A DNA stretch of 64,000 bases from Glandiceps talaboti (GCF_964340395.1 NC_135571.1:8099953-8163952); one strand, 5' to 3'. Positions 10,646-23,125 are shown, numbered from the stretch's first letter. Notes: generated by a model not told the origin, from the sequence alone. Program-made: numbers and translations.

Positions 10646-10987
10646 CATCCTCCACGCAGAGGGAGTTATCTACAATATCATCCTGAGGCAGCTGGTCACA
10701 AATGAAGCTGCACTGTGCGAGCTTATGGGCTTTGCCTAGTAATGATATTAGTTTAAGACAGGTGGCTTTCAAATCAAAACTATGACGTTTTAGCAACATT
10801 TATAAACTTTCTACATTATAGCATAATTGCATTTTTATAGCATATCTAAACTCCTGGTGAGAGCGCCATGATCTGGTAGACATGCTTCAACAAAGGCTGT
10901 CAGAGTTATATCAGAATATTTCAGTGTACTAGAAGAGCACACAATGAATTATTAAGTTATAGACAGCACCCGGTTAACTTTCTACCC

Positions 10988-11030
10988 ATAGCGCATGCGT
11001 CACTCACTATTGACGTCGTTTTGACGTCGT
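10988..11030. promoter_or_regulatory. NRF1-like site plus two CRE-like half palindromes
   Basis: GCGCATGCG lies at 10991-10999. TGACGTC occurs at 11011-11017 and again at 11022-11028, one helical turn apart. TGACGTCA is the cyclic-AMP response element bound by CREB/ATF factors. The cluster is about 0.85 kb upstream of the GPCR start and may mark its promoter or that of an unseen transcript. Confidence 0.4.
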
Positions 11031-12105
11031 GTTCCCTTCTGTTTGTAGTTTGTAAAGGGATATCATGCATGAACCATACACGTATAGAAAGTTGTGGAAT
11101 GACAGATGTAGTATGACACAGATTCTGTCTTGAGAGGCTTTGACTGTTTCATCGCTTAGGGATATTTGTCAAGTGAGTTTTTATCTGATCCTAAGAGGCT
11201 TTGTACTCTCAAAGGGTAAACTTATAAGGTTGCTTCAATCTTAAATGTTTAATGTTATCTCTACTGCTGTAGTACATGTTATCTAAGATTAGGCCAAGCA
11301 AATAAGTATTATGTTTCGTGTGCTTGGAATACGTCAAATATGACTTGGTTCTAGCAGGCAGTGTATCTTGGTTTGTATTGTTACCTTTTAACGAACATGT
11401 CCGAGGAAGGTGTGCTAGCCACACCCAAACGTCGCTATACATATATCAAACTGATGCAGTATTAAAATATTTAGCCGATTTCAAAAGTTAGGAAAAAGGG
11501 GGAAAAACTCTGAAGGGCACTTTCTCAGATGACGCGTCCGGAAACGAGAAACAAAACATTCGTTTGTCCTGGCCTTAGGACCGCGTGTACTTTTAGTCCA
11601 GAAAGAGCGTGACAGATGCAAGTGCTTACTAAGTATGTCAAATGGTCGTTTAGAATAAACTTGTTATTTGCTATATTAGAGTAATCCCCTCAACATTGTG
11701 TTTAGACGGGGAAAGGACATGTGCTTATCATAAGTCATGTATTGCATATCTGATAGACCTCGCAGAACATTGAAGTTTTCAATCAGCAACTCTTAACTTG
11801 GATTGAATCAATCATCTGCCTGAAGACCTACAGATAACAGAAAATCTGATTAAAGACCATTGATGTCGATCAAGAACCCTGTCAAGACATCGCGTCTTTT
11901 CTTCATGTATACAAAAAGTGAAACAGTCTCTAATTAATTAATTAATTACATGTAGGTGGACGTTCCATGAAGTCAAGAAAACTGTTCTAACCCACCGGAC
12001 TTTCATTTCTATGAATATTCATGAGTGCCCTCATTTATGGAACGTCTAACTAAGATGCCTGGTTAACCACTGGGGGCGCTAAACGTCAAACTCACATGAT
12101 AATAA
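11031..12105. other. Gene-free stretch
   Basis: No supported gene. Only a TTAATTAATTAATTA run near 11932-11946 and a loose inverted pair built on GGACGTTCCATGAA (about 11958) and TTTATGGAACGTC (about 12034) were noticed. Confidence 0.5.
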
Positions 12106-12300
12106 TTATTATTATTTACGTTTATTCGGACAAAAAATTCTCCATAAACAGAATTAAATGAAAGTAAAAATCCTCTTACACCAAATATTACACAGCATAC
12201 ACTGAGACAAAATCACATTTGACACAACAGTTGAAACGATAGGATTACACGATTAATAAAGTCTGTCTAAAAACAGTCTTTTCCTCGAAAGTAAGAATAG
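12106..12300 (-). mobile_element. Possible LINE/SINE 3' tail (minus strand)
   Basis: Read on the minus strand, GTCCGAATAAACGTAAATAA runs into a TAATAATAATT repeat ending near 12102. A 'CCGAATAAA' followed by trinucleotide repeats is the usual 3' terminus of CR1/L2-type elements. The body to the right has no frame that I recognise. Confidence 0.4.
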
Positions 12301-12344
12301 ACAAACCGACAAACAAATATTAATATTACTATGTACAATTGAAT

Positions 12345-12685
12345 AAAAGTAGCCATATTGATGAGGATTGGGGTATTTATTTTGGATTTTTCATTTACAA
12401 AACAATTTAATGTTGGCTTTTTACTTATAAAATCAAAGTCAAATACAACATATGCCAATAAATTTTAAAAGCATAATAACCATGTAAAATGTTTGTAATT
12501 GTACGTACAATAACAAACGTTTTACATATTTTTTTTTATAGATTTTTCTCTGTATTGATTTACCAGCACAGACTTTGTCAACGTTGTTTCACATAGATTT
12601 TTCAAGTAGACAGCCATGATAAAATTGTTTTATAAATTAAAAATCCAAAATAAGTACCAAATCCTCATCAGTATGGCCACTTTAG
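12345..12685. mobile_element. Foldback MITE, family A (copy 2)
   Basis: AAAGTAGCCATATTGATGAG at the left pairs with CTCATCAGTATGGCCACTTT at the right. The internal GTATTTATTTTGGATTTTTC, the central TTGTACGTACAATAACAAAC (about 12499-12518) and the complement AAAAATCCAAAATAAGTACC match the family. Near full length, about 340 bp. Confidence 0.9.
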
Positions 12686-13953
12686 ATAATGTCACTAACT
12701 ATGCATAAAACTAGGACTCCTCGCCAAGATCTATCAAGATGCAACAATATTTTAATTTATGGTATTGCTGCCATGCTATCTGCACTGCATAATTGACTGT
12801 CGTTAGACAATATGGTGGATTCTCGTTGGCTAAGAATATATCGACTGCTTTGCATTTTATTAGCGCAAGCAATTTGTTGATTTGATGTTATATTCAACGC
12901 GATATATTCAACGCAGTCTAAATACATCGACTTTTTCGACCACTGTGTCTTACAGAGTTCAGGAACTACGTACGTAAAAGTTTTTCTCAGCCAAGCTAAC
13001 AAATTTGAGTTGCCAACTTACGATGGCACGTGTGCTGTGAACGATCTGGGAAACATTTTCCCGGAAATTGTTTGTACAACTGGAGTGCAACGTCTTAAAT
13101 TGAGGAAACTGCAAAGTGGGTGAACCTACAAGGTGTACTCAACGTCATTATATCATTCTTAGAAAACGGAAACCCTGAAGTGAGTGCTTCTTTCCTGTCT
13201 GCGTATGAGATCATTTTATTAAGGAGACGGCAACCTTCTTTCTACACGACAACCAATTAAGCTCAACTTGATTCCAAAGATGAACGTAGAAAATCTTCAA
13301 AAAATATTCCTATGCCGTTGTATGAGCTTTATCAGACCTGAAGTCTTAATAAGCAATTTAATACTAACATTTGATACATAGCATACTATAAGTCAATATT
13401 AAAGCCTCCATTAGTAAGCTTAAGATTACAGGCATTATTAATTGTGTCGTCATTCTCATGGCAGGTGGTTTTACGTATGGATTTATAGGGATGTACCTTT
13501 TTGAGACATTAAATTAGTGCATGTTGTGTTATATGACTCTTCACAGCAGACCCTTTTGGTCTTCGCCATCAATCACTTGAGATAACTGTCGATATTGTTC
13601 TGATATAATGTTACTACAACTGAGAATGTCACACGATTATCTTTTAAAATTTGATTTACAATGTCGTTCTTTTGTTCGTCGTGGTTTATCAAATTCTAAC
13701 ACCACTAACGAGTACAATCAGAACCTCTACAATATTATGTACAACTCGTTGGGGTTAAGAACTGTCTGTTAAAAAGGACCTTAACGATGTAACTAAGACG
13801 TTATAGACTTTTGTGAAAGTGATTTAATGGCATACATTGACTGCGACATGACGTTTTCTCTTTCAAAAAGGGAAACTGTATTATGTGATAGATTTCATAT
13901 ATACGTTCACCACTTGTCGATTTTGTTTATTTCAAACAAATTGTTCCATTAAA
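12686..13953. other. Gene-free stretch left of the LINE
   Basis: No gene recognised. A short inverted or duplicated phrase, CGCGATATATTCAACGC, occurs at about 12899. The frames at 13620-13740 could encode a few residues of mobile-element type but show no motif. Confidence 0.45.
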
Positions 13954-13994
13954 AAATAAATTGAAAGCTAAGGCTAAAGGGATATAAGAAATAA
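13954..13994 (+). repeat. Left target-site duplication of a LINE insertion
   Basis: A 41-bp sequence, beginning AAATAAATTGAAAGCTAAGG and ending ATATAAGAAATAA, is repeated at 14932-14971 with a single one-base deletion. The pair exactly brackets LINE-derived sequence, as expected for a target-site duplication. Confidence 0.8.
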
Positions 13995-14931
13995 GCCGTT
14001 ACCTTCAAAGGTCAAACACTCTTTTTCCGCAATTGGATAAATTCGGATCTAATTTTTGTTAAAGATCTTGTCAATTTGGTTGGAGCTTTTGATGTTGAGC
14101 TGATTTGTATAAACCTACTGTACACACAAACTGGATATCTGAAACTTTCAAGATTCTAAATTCCATTCCTAATGACTGGAAAGCAATCTTGAAGAATTAC
14201 CCTTTACAGGAGGAAACGTCAAACAGAACAGAGATTTTTGTCAAACTCTCTGAAGACAAGGATAATATCTCACTGGTCACAAAAGTCAAAGTTAGAGACT
14301 ATTATAGGACTGGTGTTTAATAAATCGCAAATTTGTGAAACCTTGGGTTGTAGAAATGTGGAATGGAACGTACGAAATCGACGTTAATTGGTCAAATATT
14401 TGGGTTCATCGAACAATTATTTTGTCAAATTTTATGTTTAAATTTCTTCCTCGTATCCTTCCCTGTAATGAGAAATTGTAAAGGTGGAAGAGAGCCGTCA
14501 ATAGCTTATGTCATATCTGTGGTACTGTAGAAACACAGAAACACATGTTTTGGAATGTAGACGACTTGATAATCTGTGGACAAAAGTAATGGACTTCATC
14601 AACAGTATAAACAACACTAGAATCGATTTATGTTTTCATGATTTAATTATTGGAATCAATAACGTAGATAGCTGTGTAAATCATATTATTGTGATTGCAA
14701 TGTTTACGATTTACAAATCTTGGCTTATCTGCCAGGACAAAAGCGTATCTGTTTTTGAGAGATTTTGTCTTTTTTTTCCTTTTCAAAGAAGAGCTATCAG
14801 ACAGAATCAGAATTGAGTGTAACATTAACTATGTAAAGGCTGGAAAGAAATGGAAAGTCTTTGTCGAATTTGATTAAATTGTGATTTTCATTTATTTACC
14901 CTGGCACGAAAATAAAAATAACTAAATGAAT
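13995..14931 (+). pseudogene. 5'-truncated L1-type LINE, C-terminal end of ORF2
   Basis: About 0.94 kb of decayed reverse-transcriptase-protein C terminus lies between two copies of a 40-bp direct repeat. Readable pieces are RNWINSDLIFVKDLVNLVG (about 14023-14080), WISETFKILNSIPNDWKA (about 14130), KFLPRILPCNEKL (about 14440), and a zinc-knuckle-like CHICGTVETQKHMFW (about 14510-14556) whose last Cys is read in another frame (ECRRLDNLWTKVMDF). It ends KAGKKWKVFVEFD plus a stop at about 14877. Stops and at least two frameshifts make it inactive. The layout, VKDLV..G then CxxC-x7-H, is that of L1-clade ORF2 ends. The tail AATAAAAATAACTAAATGAA precedes the right repeat. Confidence 0.8.
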
Positions 14932-14971
14932 AAATAAATTGAAAGCTAAGGCAAAGGGATATAAGAAATAA
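14932..14971 (+). repeat. Right target-site duplication of the LINE insertion
   Basis: Second copy of the 40-bp direct repeat found at 13954-13994. It follows directly on the A-rich LINE tail. Confidence 0.8.
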
Positions 14972-15596
14972 TCCACTTTATAATCCAAAATGGCCGCCGA
15001 ATACTGTACAGCAAGATTTCTGATTGGATAATAATCATTCCCTGCACCAATCATCTATCAGTATGTAAATGAAAGTAAACCTGTTGAATTTGAATATATT
15101 CAAACATCCTGCAAATACATCGCCATTTTTAATATTGGGTTAAACTGTATTGAACTTTGACCTTTGATTATCGCCAAAAGATGTGACACATATGTAAATG
15201 ATTCTAAAGATGACATTTTTATTTGGCATGTACACCGTTGAGGTAGTCTCATTCATCAGCTTAGTACTTTAAAAATTCTTACTTTCATTGTGAGAATCCT
15301 AAAATCCTCTCAATACGAATTAAATGGGAAGTGATGATGAATTTCTAAAACACATAGAAGCATAACATTTCATATTAAATGTGACGCAAAATAAAAAATG
15401 TAAATACCTGTAAATTCTAAAAAAAGACTTCAGTTTGTATAGCTTGTTCCTTAGTAAGTACTCGGAGCTATTAAAAGCGTGATAACACATCTGTTGGGAT
15501 CTGTCCGTATTTCTGTAACGCACACAACATATTATATTGATAGCGTTTTAATAAACTTTCAGAGAAATGTGATGATCTAGCTCCTTGCACAGTATG
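14972..15596. other. Gene-free stretch
   Basis: No gene or repeat copy recognised; ordinary AT-rich sequence. Confidence 0.45.
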
Positions 15597-15850
15597 GAAT
15601 AGGGAACTTGCAAACCCGCCATGTTGCATGTTGCATCATGGGAAATGTGATAAAAAATACTAATCAATTAGTATTGCAAACAATGTTGATATATTGTTTA
15701 TAACCACAAATAATCAATTCATAGTGACCCTGACAATTGTGGGAGGTTAATTTTATCAGTAGCTCCAGATTAGGCATTATGATAACCACAGATAATCCTA
15801 TAGTCCTTTGCGTCTGAGCATGCTCAGTCTGGATTGCAAGTTCCCTATTC
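15597..15850. mobile_element. Short element with 17-bp perfect terminal inverted repeats (family H)
   Basis: GAATAGGGAACTTGCAA at 15597-15613 is the exact complement of TTGCAAGTTCCCTATTC at 15834-15850. The 254-bp interval has no coding content. A second, internal palindrome, AATACTAATCAATTAGTATT, lies at about 15656. This structure fits a MITE; only one copy was seen. Confidence 0.7.
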
Positions 15851-16247
15851 ACGGACAACTACAAGAAATGTTGTTTGTGGAGTTTAAATTTCTGCGGGCG
15901 GTCGTTGCACATATGAACGGAAGACTCACATTTCATCCTAAAGCCTTTCTGGCATGATGATTAAAAATGACCAGTAGTCATACAGTGTGCATTACATTTG
16001 AAAAAAAGAAGTCAGAGAGAATTTTGAGAAATATGATTGACAAAGGATACTAATGGGTATGATGAACCATTAGGAGTGATTAGGAACGGTACGGAGTATG
16101 TAATGTCGTGATCTCTCTACAATCTAACTAGTCGTGTATTTCCTGCTTCATGCTATTGAATGATTCTGGGGCCTATTACTTTGCCCAATTACTTGAAATA
16201 TCAAATCACTGAGTTGATACCGGATACATTGTAATACAGCGCTGTGC

Positions 16248-16598
16248 AGGTTACTGTTCCCTGGTTCTGTTTGGTACAAAAAGGCTGAAAACAATGAGAA
16301 ATTGCACACCCTACACTTTAAGATAGCAAGATTGATTTCGATACAGTTCGCTACATTTGTCTTAAATGAAATCAACTAACGTGCCAATATGCAGATATCA
16401 AATGCAAACATTGGCGCTCTCTTGTCTGTTTTCAGTGCAATTTATTTTGAAATTACTAAAAATGTTATTTAAAAAAAAAAAAAAATCAGACTAAATATAG
16501 CAAAATTCTGAGATCTTGCTATCTTAAAGTGTATGAATATACAGTTTCTTGTTAGTTTCTGCATGGCTTTATCAAAGAGAGCCAGTGAACAATAACCT
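16248..16598. mobile_element. MITE, family B (copy 1)
   Basis: Left end AGGTTACTGTTCCCTGG pairs with right end CCAGTGAACAATAACCT. Just inside, CACTTTAAGATAGCAAGAT pairs with ATCTTGCTATCTTAAAGTG. The middle carries the family phrases CTACATTTGTCTTAAATGAA and CAGATATCAAATGC and a 15-base A run. Other copies or parts are at 17015, 22750, 31384, 48408, 49314 and 53372. Confidence 0.88.
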
Positions 16599-17014
16599 AA
16601 AACATGTTGTTGATTCAAATTGACGCACCATTTGACTTTTCTATCTTCAAGTAAGAAGCCACATAAAACCCTAAAGTTGTAAACATTTTTGACCAGAAGT
16701 GTGTGTGTCTCCAAAATCACTGACATTGTAAAATGCTAAATACAGGAAATGAAATAATAACAATGATTCCTGTCCGTCAGATATCTGATTACACAATTTG
16801 ATCTTTTGATATTTTTGGTGAGGGAATTCTGACAAATTCTACATCATTATCGTTTTCGTCTTTCCGAAATCACGGATAAACCTTTCAATAAGTCACAACC
16901 AATCTGATATTGTTACATCAGAAAATACTGTTAAATGTCAAGATTGGACAACATTTGTAAATAGCTTTTGGGTGTATTTAGATGTTGAATTAAGGAAATT
17001 AAGAAAATTTGTCT

Positions 17015-17150
17015 GTATGATGGCATGTGTAGTTCATTTCACTAAGACAAAATGTAGCAGGAAACTGTACTCATTACATCTTGCTATCTTAAAGTGTAGC
17101 ATGTCCAGTTTCTTATTGGTTTCTGCGTGGTTGTATCAAACAGAAAAGAA
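17015..17150. mobile_element. MITE family B, one half only
   Basis: Contains the right half of the family: GTTCATTTCACTAAGACAAA, ATCTTGCTATCTTAAAGTGT and TTATTGGTTTCTGCGTGGTT, ending before the terminal AACCT. The short open frame across it is element sequence, not a gene. Confidence 0.75.
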
Positions 17151-17159
17151 GTAGGGTAT

Positions 17160-17800
<641 letters not shown>

Positions 17801-18509
17801 CATCAGTAACAGGATATTTTTATTACTAATGTGAGAATATTTCACTGGGAAGCAATAGAAATAACTGAGGAACTGTTAAGGCTTTCCCAATCATTCAACC
17901 GTTTATCGTCGAGTCATCCCGGCACAGCAAAGCCTTTCACATGCAGGCTGCGTGATAGTATATGTTGTTTATTATCTAATCGAAAAATACTCTAGTTAAA
18001 GCAAATGGTGGTTTCAATGAAGGTATAAAGACAATACACCCATTATTATTAGAATTGAAAGTCGACACCTTTCCTTATCGGCCACTTTAATAAGATGTAA
18101 CTGAAACGTTACAAATCATGCTGGTTGACTCAATATTGCCTTAAAGGTGATTCAAAATGCTCACATTCACTATCGCTAATTTGCTAGACGACATGTTTGA
18201 AAAACATTACCATGACCACGTATTCGGAACTCATTTGCCGTGCACCTGGACATTATTAGACAGTAAGAACGTTTAGGAAACTAACTAGGGACAAGTTAAG
18301 AATCTTTTTCTTATTTCTGTTTTAGTATTATACTTTATTGATGTATAATTATTGCAGATACATGTATTATGTGTGGGCAACAAGTTCTAACGTGTGGCAT
18401 TAGGCTCTTTAGAGGGCAATTTTGTATCATTGGCAACGTTAAATAATGTTGTCATGGAAACAATATTAAACGTTTTAGAAAGTAGTAAGAGCCATTTTTC
18501 CAATCTTTT
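17801..18509. other. Gene-free stretch with one X-box-like site
   Basis: No coding region. AAAGGTGATTCAAAATGC (about 18146) matches the complement of 31322-31345. An RFX-type palindrome lies at 18448-18461. Confidence 0.5.
18448..18461. promoter_or_regulatory. X-box-like (RFX) motif
   Basis: GTTGTCATGGAAAC fits the palindromic RFX factor site GTTNYCATGRNAAC. RFX factors control ciliary genes in animals. No neighbouring gene is evident, so its function is uncertain. Confidence 0.3.
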
Positions 18510-18833
18510 CCCCCATAAAAATGAATACTTTAGTCTAGATTTTTAATTTGTAGAACTATTTTAGCATGGTTTCCTACTTGAAAAATCAATGTTAGGCAAT
18601 ATTTACAAAGCGTGTGTTTATAACTCAATACATTGCAAAAAGCTAAAAATGTATAAAAGGTTTGCTATAGCAGATTTTACACATCTATTAATCTTTTGCC
18701 GTTTATTGAGTTACAAACAGGGACTTGGTATATGTTGTTTCATGTTGATTTTCAAGTTGGAAGTAGGATAAAATTGTTTTATAAATTCAAAATTCAAAAT
18801 AAATACGCAATCGTCACCTACACGGCCACTTTA
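18510..18833. mobile_element. Foldback MITE, family A (copy 3, left end eroded)
   Basis: The phrases TTTTAATTTGTAGAACTATT, ACTCAATACATTGCAAAAAG and CAAAATAAATACGCAATCGT, with the terminal CGGCCACTTTA, match the family. The central palindrome has been lost and the left terminus is no longer recognisable. Confidence 0.8.
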
Positions 18834-20296
18834 CATGGCGAGACTTGACATCTTTGTTCTCTTAAGCTTCCTAACAAGAATTATCATAGATATACACGTA
18901 TCTTTTATTTTGATTTTACAGACGACAAGAGGTGATTACTGTACATTCCCCTTTGCAGTAAATCCGCGAATAATCGATAACTTTTTGAGATATAGGAACA
19001 ATCTAATATTTGGAAAAGTATGAATTCCAAAAAAACTATTCAATGTTTTCCCCTGAACAAATATAGACCAGAGCCAGTTACACAAAAGACAGGCACGTAT
19101 TCGTTGTATTTTCAGCTTGGTACGCTCTACATATCATATGGATTTTTGTACATAAGCTTAGATTGTTTTTCGATTTCTTTTGAAAAGCCTATAACACTTG
19201 TCTATTCCTAGAATGACATGACCGATTTTAGTGTTACCAGCAAAAACGTCAATGTGTATAATATTCAAATATAACAAAATTCAATATGTATACCATGGTA
19301 ATATGAGTAAGAGAGATAGAACACATATGGTTCAAATATGTTACAGTGACACCAGCTGAGTTCATAAGCATTTTATTGAAGTACAATTCTTGCAGAAAAC
19401 TTCGATTAAACTATTCTAGTATAATATTACTGTCAATTTACGCCTTCTATCAATAGTTATTGAGTATTTATATGGCTTGAATCTTCGACTAGTTTCCTAC
19501 CTACCTGTTTATCAATTGGCAATTCCTCGGATTTTTTGTTCTTTATGTTTTCTATGATAGTACAGTTGTCTTCTGGCATTTTAGAACAGTTGATTGCAGA
19601 GTATAGGTCGACATTGTTTGCACCTATTTTGTTCTTAATGGCCTCTGTGCTCTTAAAATTGTCTGCTAGCATTTGTTGTTTGAATATTTGATTGCATTGT
19701 CAGACGAGAGACTACGATCGTGATTCAAAGAGATTGTCCTCAATTCAGAAAGCCTTAGATAAGCGAAATGACAAATTGCTCAGCGATTTAGATCATTTAA
19801 TAACAAATCGGTTCCACTTGTTAAAGAGTGAAGTGAAGAGCGACCAGCTTTTAAAAACGAGACAACGAGGATCATTTATAAGTTATCTCTTAATACCATT
19901 TTTGAGTTCATTCAAGGGATGATTAAGTATACTTCAGCTTGTGCTCTTCAAATGAAATTAATTTTGGGAAGTAATAGACCTTCTGAACTCAGAGCTAAAA
20001 TCCCTCACAATTTTACTTTTTGGATAACATGTAGAACTTTTAATGGACTGCAGAAGAACAGAACGAAATGGAAGTTATTACACGGGTGCTCACTAATCAA
20101 CCACAGTTTCCTAAGTAGTACATGGCAACATGATGAAAGGAAGTGAATGAATGTAATTGTATCTTAATTTCTCGGCTGTTTCGTTCTTACGTCTATAATA
20201 GATTTCATCAAGTATCCATTACAATAGTCTATGTCTATTGAACTAAATGAATTGTGCAGTAGATAGTACTGTCTACTACTTTTCAGTTTGATAATG
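18834..20296. other. Gene-free stretch; one dispersed repeat
   Basis: Segment 19551-19622, with GTTGTCTTCTGGCATTTTAG and AACAGTTGATTGC, is repeated at about 40913-40985. Two open frames of 75-76 codons at 19692-20146 show no recognised domain and may be mobile-element debris; I do not call them genes. Confidence 0.5.
19551..19622 (+). repeat. Dispersed repeat fragment, copy 1
   Basis: About 70 bp aligns in the same orientation with 40913-40985, sharing TTGTCTTCTGGCATTT, AGAACAGTTGATTGC and TCGACATT. Confidence 0.6.
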
Positions 20297-20420
20297 TAAA
20301 GGATCCTGCTGGTGTGTGTTTGTTTGTTTGTTGTGTCTCTGTTATTGATAGTCCCAGATTTAACATGTGTCTATCTTTAGTAAAATGCGTCATTTCCCAT
20401 GAGTAAAAAGCCAGGGTAAC
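20297..20420 (+). repeat. Dispersed repeat fragment shared with 35150-35265
   Basis: AAAGGATCCTGCTG, TGTTTGTTGTGTCTC, a TTATTGATAGTC block, TGTCTATCTTT and ATGAGTAAAAAGCCA recur in the same order at 35150-35265. The second copy lies inside one arm of the large inverted repeat. Confidence 0.65.
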
Positions 20421-22079
20421 CCCGTTTGTACTATAAATATTAATCTATAACAAAGGTGTGATTTAATCTCGATTAGCTCAACACTCTTAGAGCATAACTA
20501 TACGCATGCACACCGTTAACATATCGATCTAATAATTTGCAAGTTTGGAAAGTTTGTTTGTTTACTAATATGCATTTATGCAATCCTGTCCTGTATTTAA
20601 AAAACCTAAATAACGCGAACGATGATTGGTCATTGTTAACTTTCCACTTGAATGGAACTTAAATGGTATGAAAAAGTTGAAAGAACTATTAGCCGAGTGG
20701 CATATTACACATACTGGTGTACAGTCATACGAGTTGCCTATTGAACATTATTTTTGAAGTTTAGTTTAATAACTGTGTGTGAACGTTTTGCTATATACAA
20801 ATTAATATTCTAGTTCTGTACAATTTTGCACATATTTGCTATAACACCAAGAGTAATTTGCCAAGGTTTTCTTGCTCTGAAAACCTTCAACACCGTCTAA
20901 TTATACACACAGACAAAACAAAATTGATTTTTTTATTCATAGTTGCGTACATAAACATAAATATCAGCAATTCCTTTGCAAAAATCTCTAAGTCATCGTT
21001 ATCACTCTTTCACGTCTTCACTACACGAGATTCTTTTCTGAATGTTTACCGAACAAAAGTCTGTTGTCTATTGAACACACCAACGAAATATTAAATGTTA
21101 ATAACAGTTTAAAAGACGAAACTCTTTTCAATAAATTTATGTTTAGGCTTTACATATATTTCGAAATTAAAAAAGTTATTATTTGGGTGAATATCTAGTA
21201 ATATATAGTCAGCAGTTGATGTAATGATGAAGAGGGTTGGTATTGTTTGTAAAAAAAAGTACTCCTTGTATCAATTGCAGCATATTTGCCACTATTCGCC
21301 CAGCGGCTATGCATTGGTATGATAGATTGAATGGAATATACCGCAAGTACTGTAAACAGGCCAACCGCTTAGCGAATAGCCTAAATTTACGTATTTTCGA
21401 GTTGGCTTCAAAGACATGAAGTTGAATAGAACCTATTTGCATATGTGCCTCCATCACATCTAAGTTAACATTATTATCCATGTCGCCAAACCCAACTTTT
21501 GCAGAAGTGGATAAAATACAACGGAGTACGAATTCTCGGAGCGTATGTTTCCAAAGCTACGTTTTATTGATGTAGAAAATAATGGATATACAATGTCATG
21601 TCTGGTAGTGAATAACTTTTATTTTTTCGACGAGGCGCGAAGGAACAAAAATCTACGGTTTGCATGGACGGAACTCATTCAGTTTACATCTGGTTCAAAT
21701 ATCACTTTTATAACTCTAGCCATAAACCACAGTCTCAGTAAAAAGATTGAAACAAGAACACCTTTAGACAAGCAGCTGCTGGTGACATAAGATGAAAAAA
21801 GCAATCCAATTTACGTTTCCATGGAAACGATTGCACATTTATCGATTCCTAATCATCTGACAAAATGGACTTGTGTCTCCGTCTGATAAACAACTGAAGA
21901 CTTATTTCACGCATCATATAGTCACAAGCTCATTTGTGGGCGTGTGAACTTCAATTACCCTCCATACCAGTGTTAATTTTGAGACAGCCCGATCGCACTA
22001 CCTGATGATTGTCAGCACATTTCAAATTCTTCATGATGATATTATGTATTTGCATTGTTGTTTAATAAGTAAAAGCGTT
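20421..22079. other. Gene-free stretch with a perfect X-box palindrome
   Basis: Open frames of 78-90 codons (20858-21094, 21209-21481, 21545-21790) have no recognised domain or convincing coding signature. The only striking site is the palindrome at 21815-21828. Confidence 0.45.
21815..21828. promoter_or_regulatory. X-box-like (RFX) perfect palindrome
   Basis: CGTTTCCATGGAAACG is a 16-bp perfect palindrome containing GTTTCCATGGAAAC, the RFX X-box form. A CCAAT box lies about 8 bp to the left (about 21805). This pairing is typical of promoters, but no gene is seen next to it. Confidence 0.35.
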
Positions 22080-22425
22080 AAAGTGGTCATATGGATGAGA
22101 ATTTGGTATTTATTTTGGATTTTTACTTTATAAAGCAAATTTTAGTATGGCTTCCTACTGAGACAAGACAGACCAAGTCCATCTTTGCAACTCAATACAT
22201 TGCAAAAAGCTGAAAAATGTGTAAAAAAAAGTTTGTTATTGAATTGTACGTACAATAACAAACATTTTACACACTTATCAGTCCTTTGCCATTTATTGAG
22301 TTACAAACAAGGACTTGGCATTGTGTTGTTTAATGTTGATTTTTCAAGAAGGAAGCCGTAATAAAATTGTTTTATAAATCAAAATTCCAAAATGAATACC
22401 AAATTCTCATCCATATGGCCACTTT
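22080..22425. mobile_element. Foldback MITE, family A (copy 4, full length)
   Basis: AAAGTGGTCATATGGATGAG at the left pairs with CTCATCCATATGGCCACTTT at the right. The arms pair throughout to the central TTGTACGTACAATAACAAAC (about 22244-22263). About 346 bp, no coding content. Confidence 0.92.
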
Positions 22426-22749
22426 CGATATAGTGTATTGATTTTTTTCTAAACTTAAGTATTGGTCAAATTAACATATGTAACATTCCAAATTCTGAAA
22501 AAAAAATTAGGATATAATATGAAATGAAATAAAGAAGTAATATTTAATTAATATTAGTTCGAAATCGGGAATATTTAAAAGTTTTTTGTTCACTATTCGT
22601 AAATAGTCATAGAATATAACCAGTTATTCTGAAACACAAGGTCCTGCGATACGAGAAAAATATTAGTTACATCGCTACATTTTATCTTCACCTCTTAAAC
22701 AAAGGGGGTATGGTGAGAAACCCAAGTTAAAGGATTATACATCACGTTG

Positions 22750-23125
22750 CATGTTACTGCTCACGCTCTCTGTTATACTGAAACCAATAAAACACTGCAC
22801 ATTCTACACTTTAGGGTAGCAGGATCACACTATCTTGCTACATATAGTTTGTATGGAATAAACCATTAATTGTAAACATACTACAACTAGACGCAGACAT
22901 GCAGGCTCCAAAGTTTTGATATCTGCATCTTGATGTCTACATGGTGGCACATTATTTCATTTCATTTAAACAAAATGTAGCAAGAAACTAGACACAGACA
23001 CTCAGGCGCCAATATTTTGATATCAGCATTGTGATGTCTGCATGGTTGCAAATTAGTTCATTTCATTTAAACAAAATGTAACAAGAAACTGTCATTCAAC
23101 TTTCTATCTTAAAGAGTGCAGTTTC
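22750..23125. mobile_element. MITE family B with internal tandem duplication
   Basis: The left end ATGTTACTGCTCACGCTCTC and the phrases CACTTTAGGGTAGCAGGAT and TTCTATCTTAAAGAGTG are family B. The interior is present twice in tandem, at 22890-22990 and 22991-23091 (101-bp period). Each copy contains TTTTGATATC.GCAT.*TGATGTCT and TTTCATTTAAACAAAATGTA. The right terminus is eroded. Confidence 0.8.

Noticed and set aside
16972-17154. Frame ending FLLVSAWLYQTE, also seen on the minus strand at 48376-48573
   Set aside because: The shared peptide comes from the terminal region of MITE family B, not from a protein family.
19692-20146. Two adjacent frames (Lys/Asp-rich, then basic) that might be one broken gene
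   Set aside because: No family recognised and no evidence that they join; may be debris of a mobile element.
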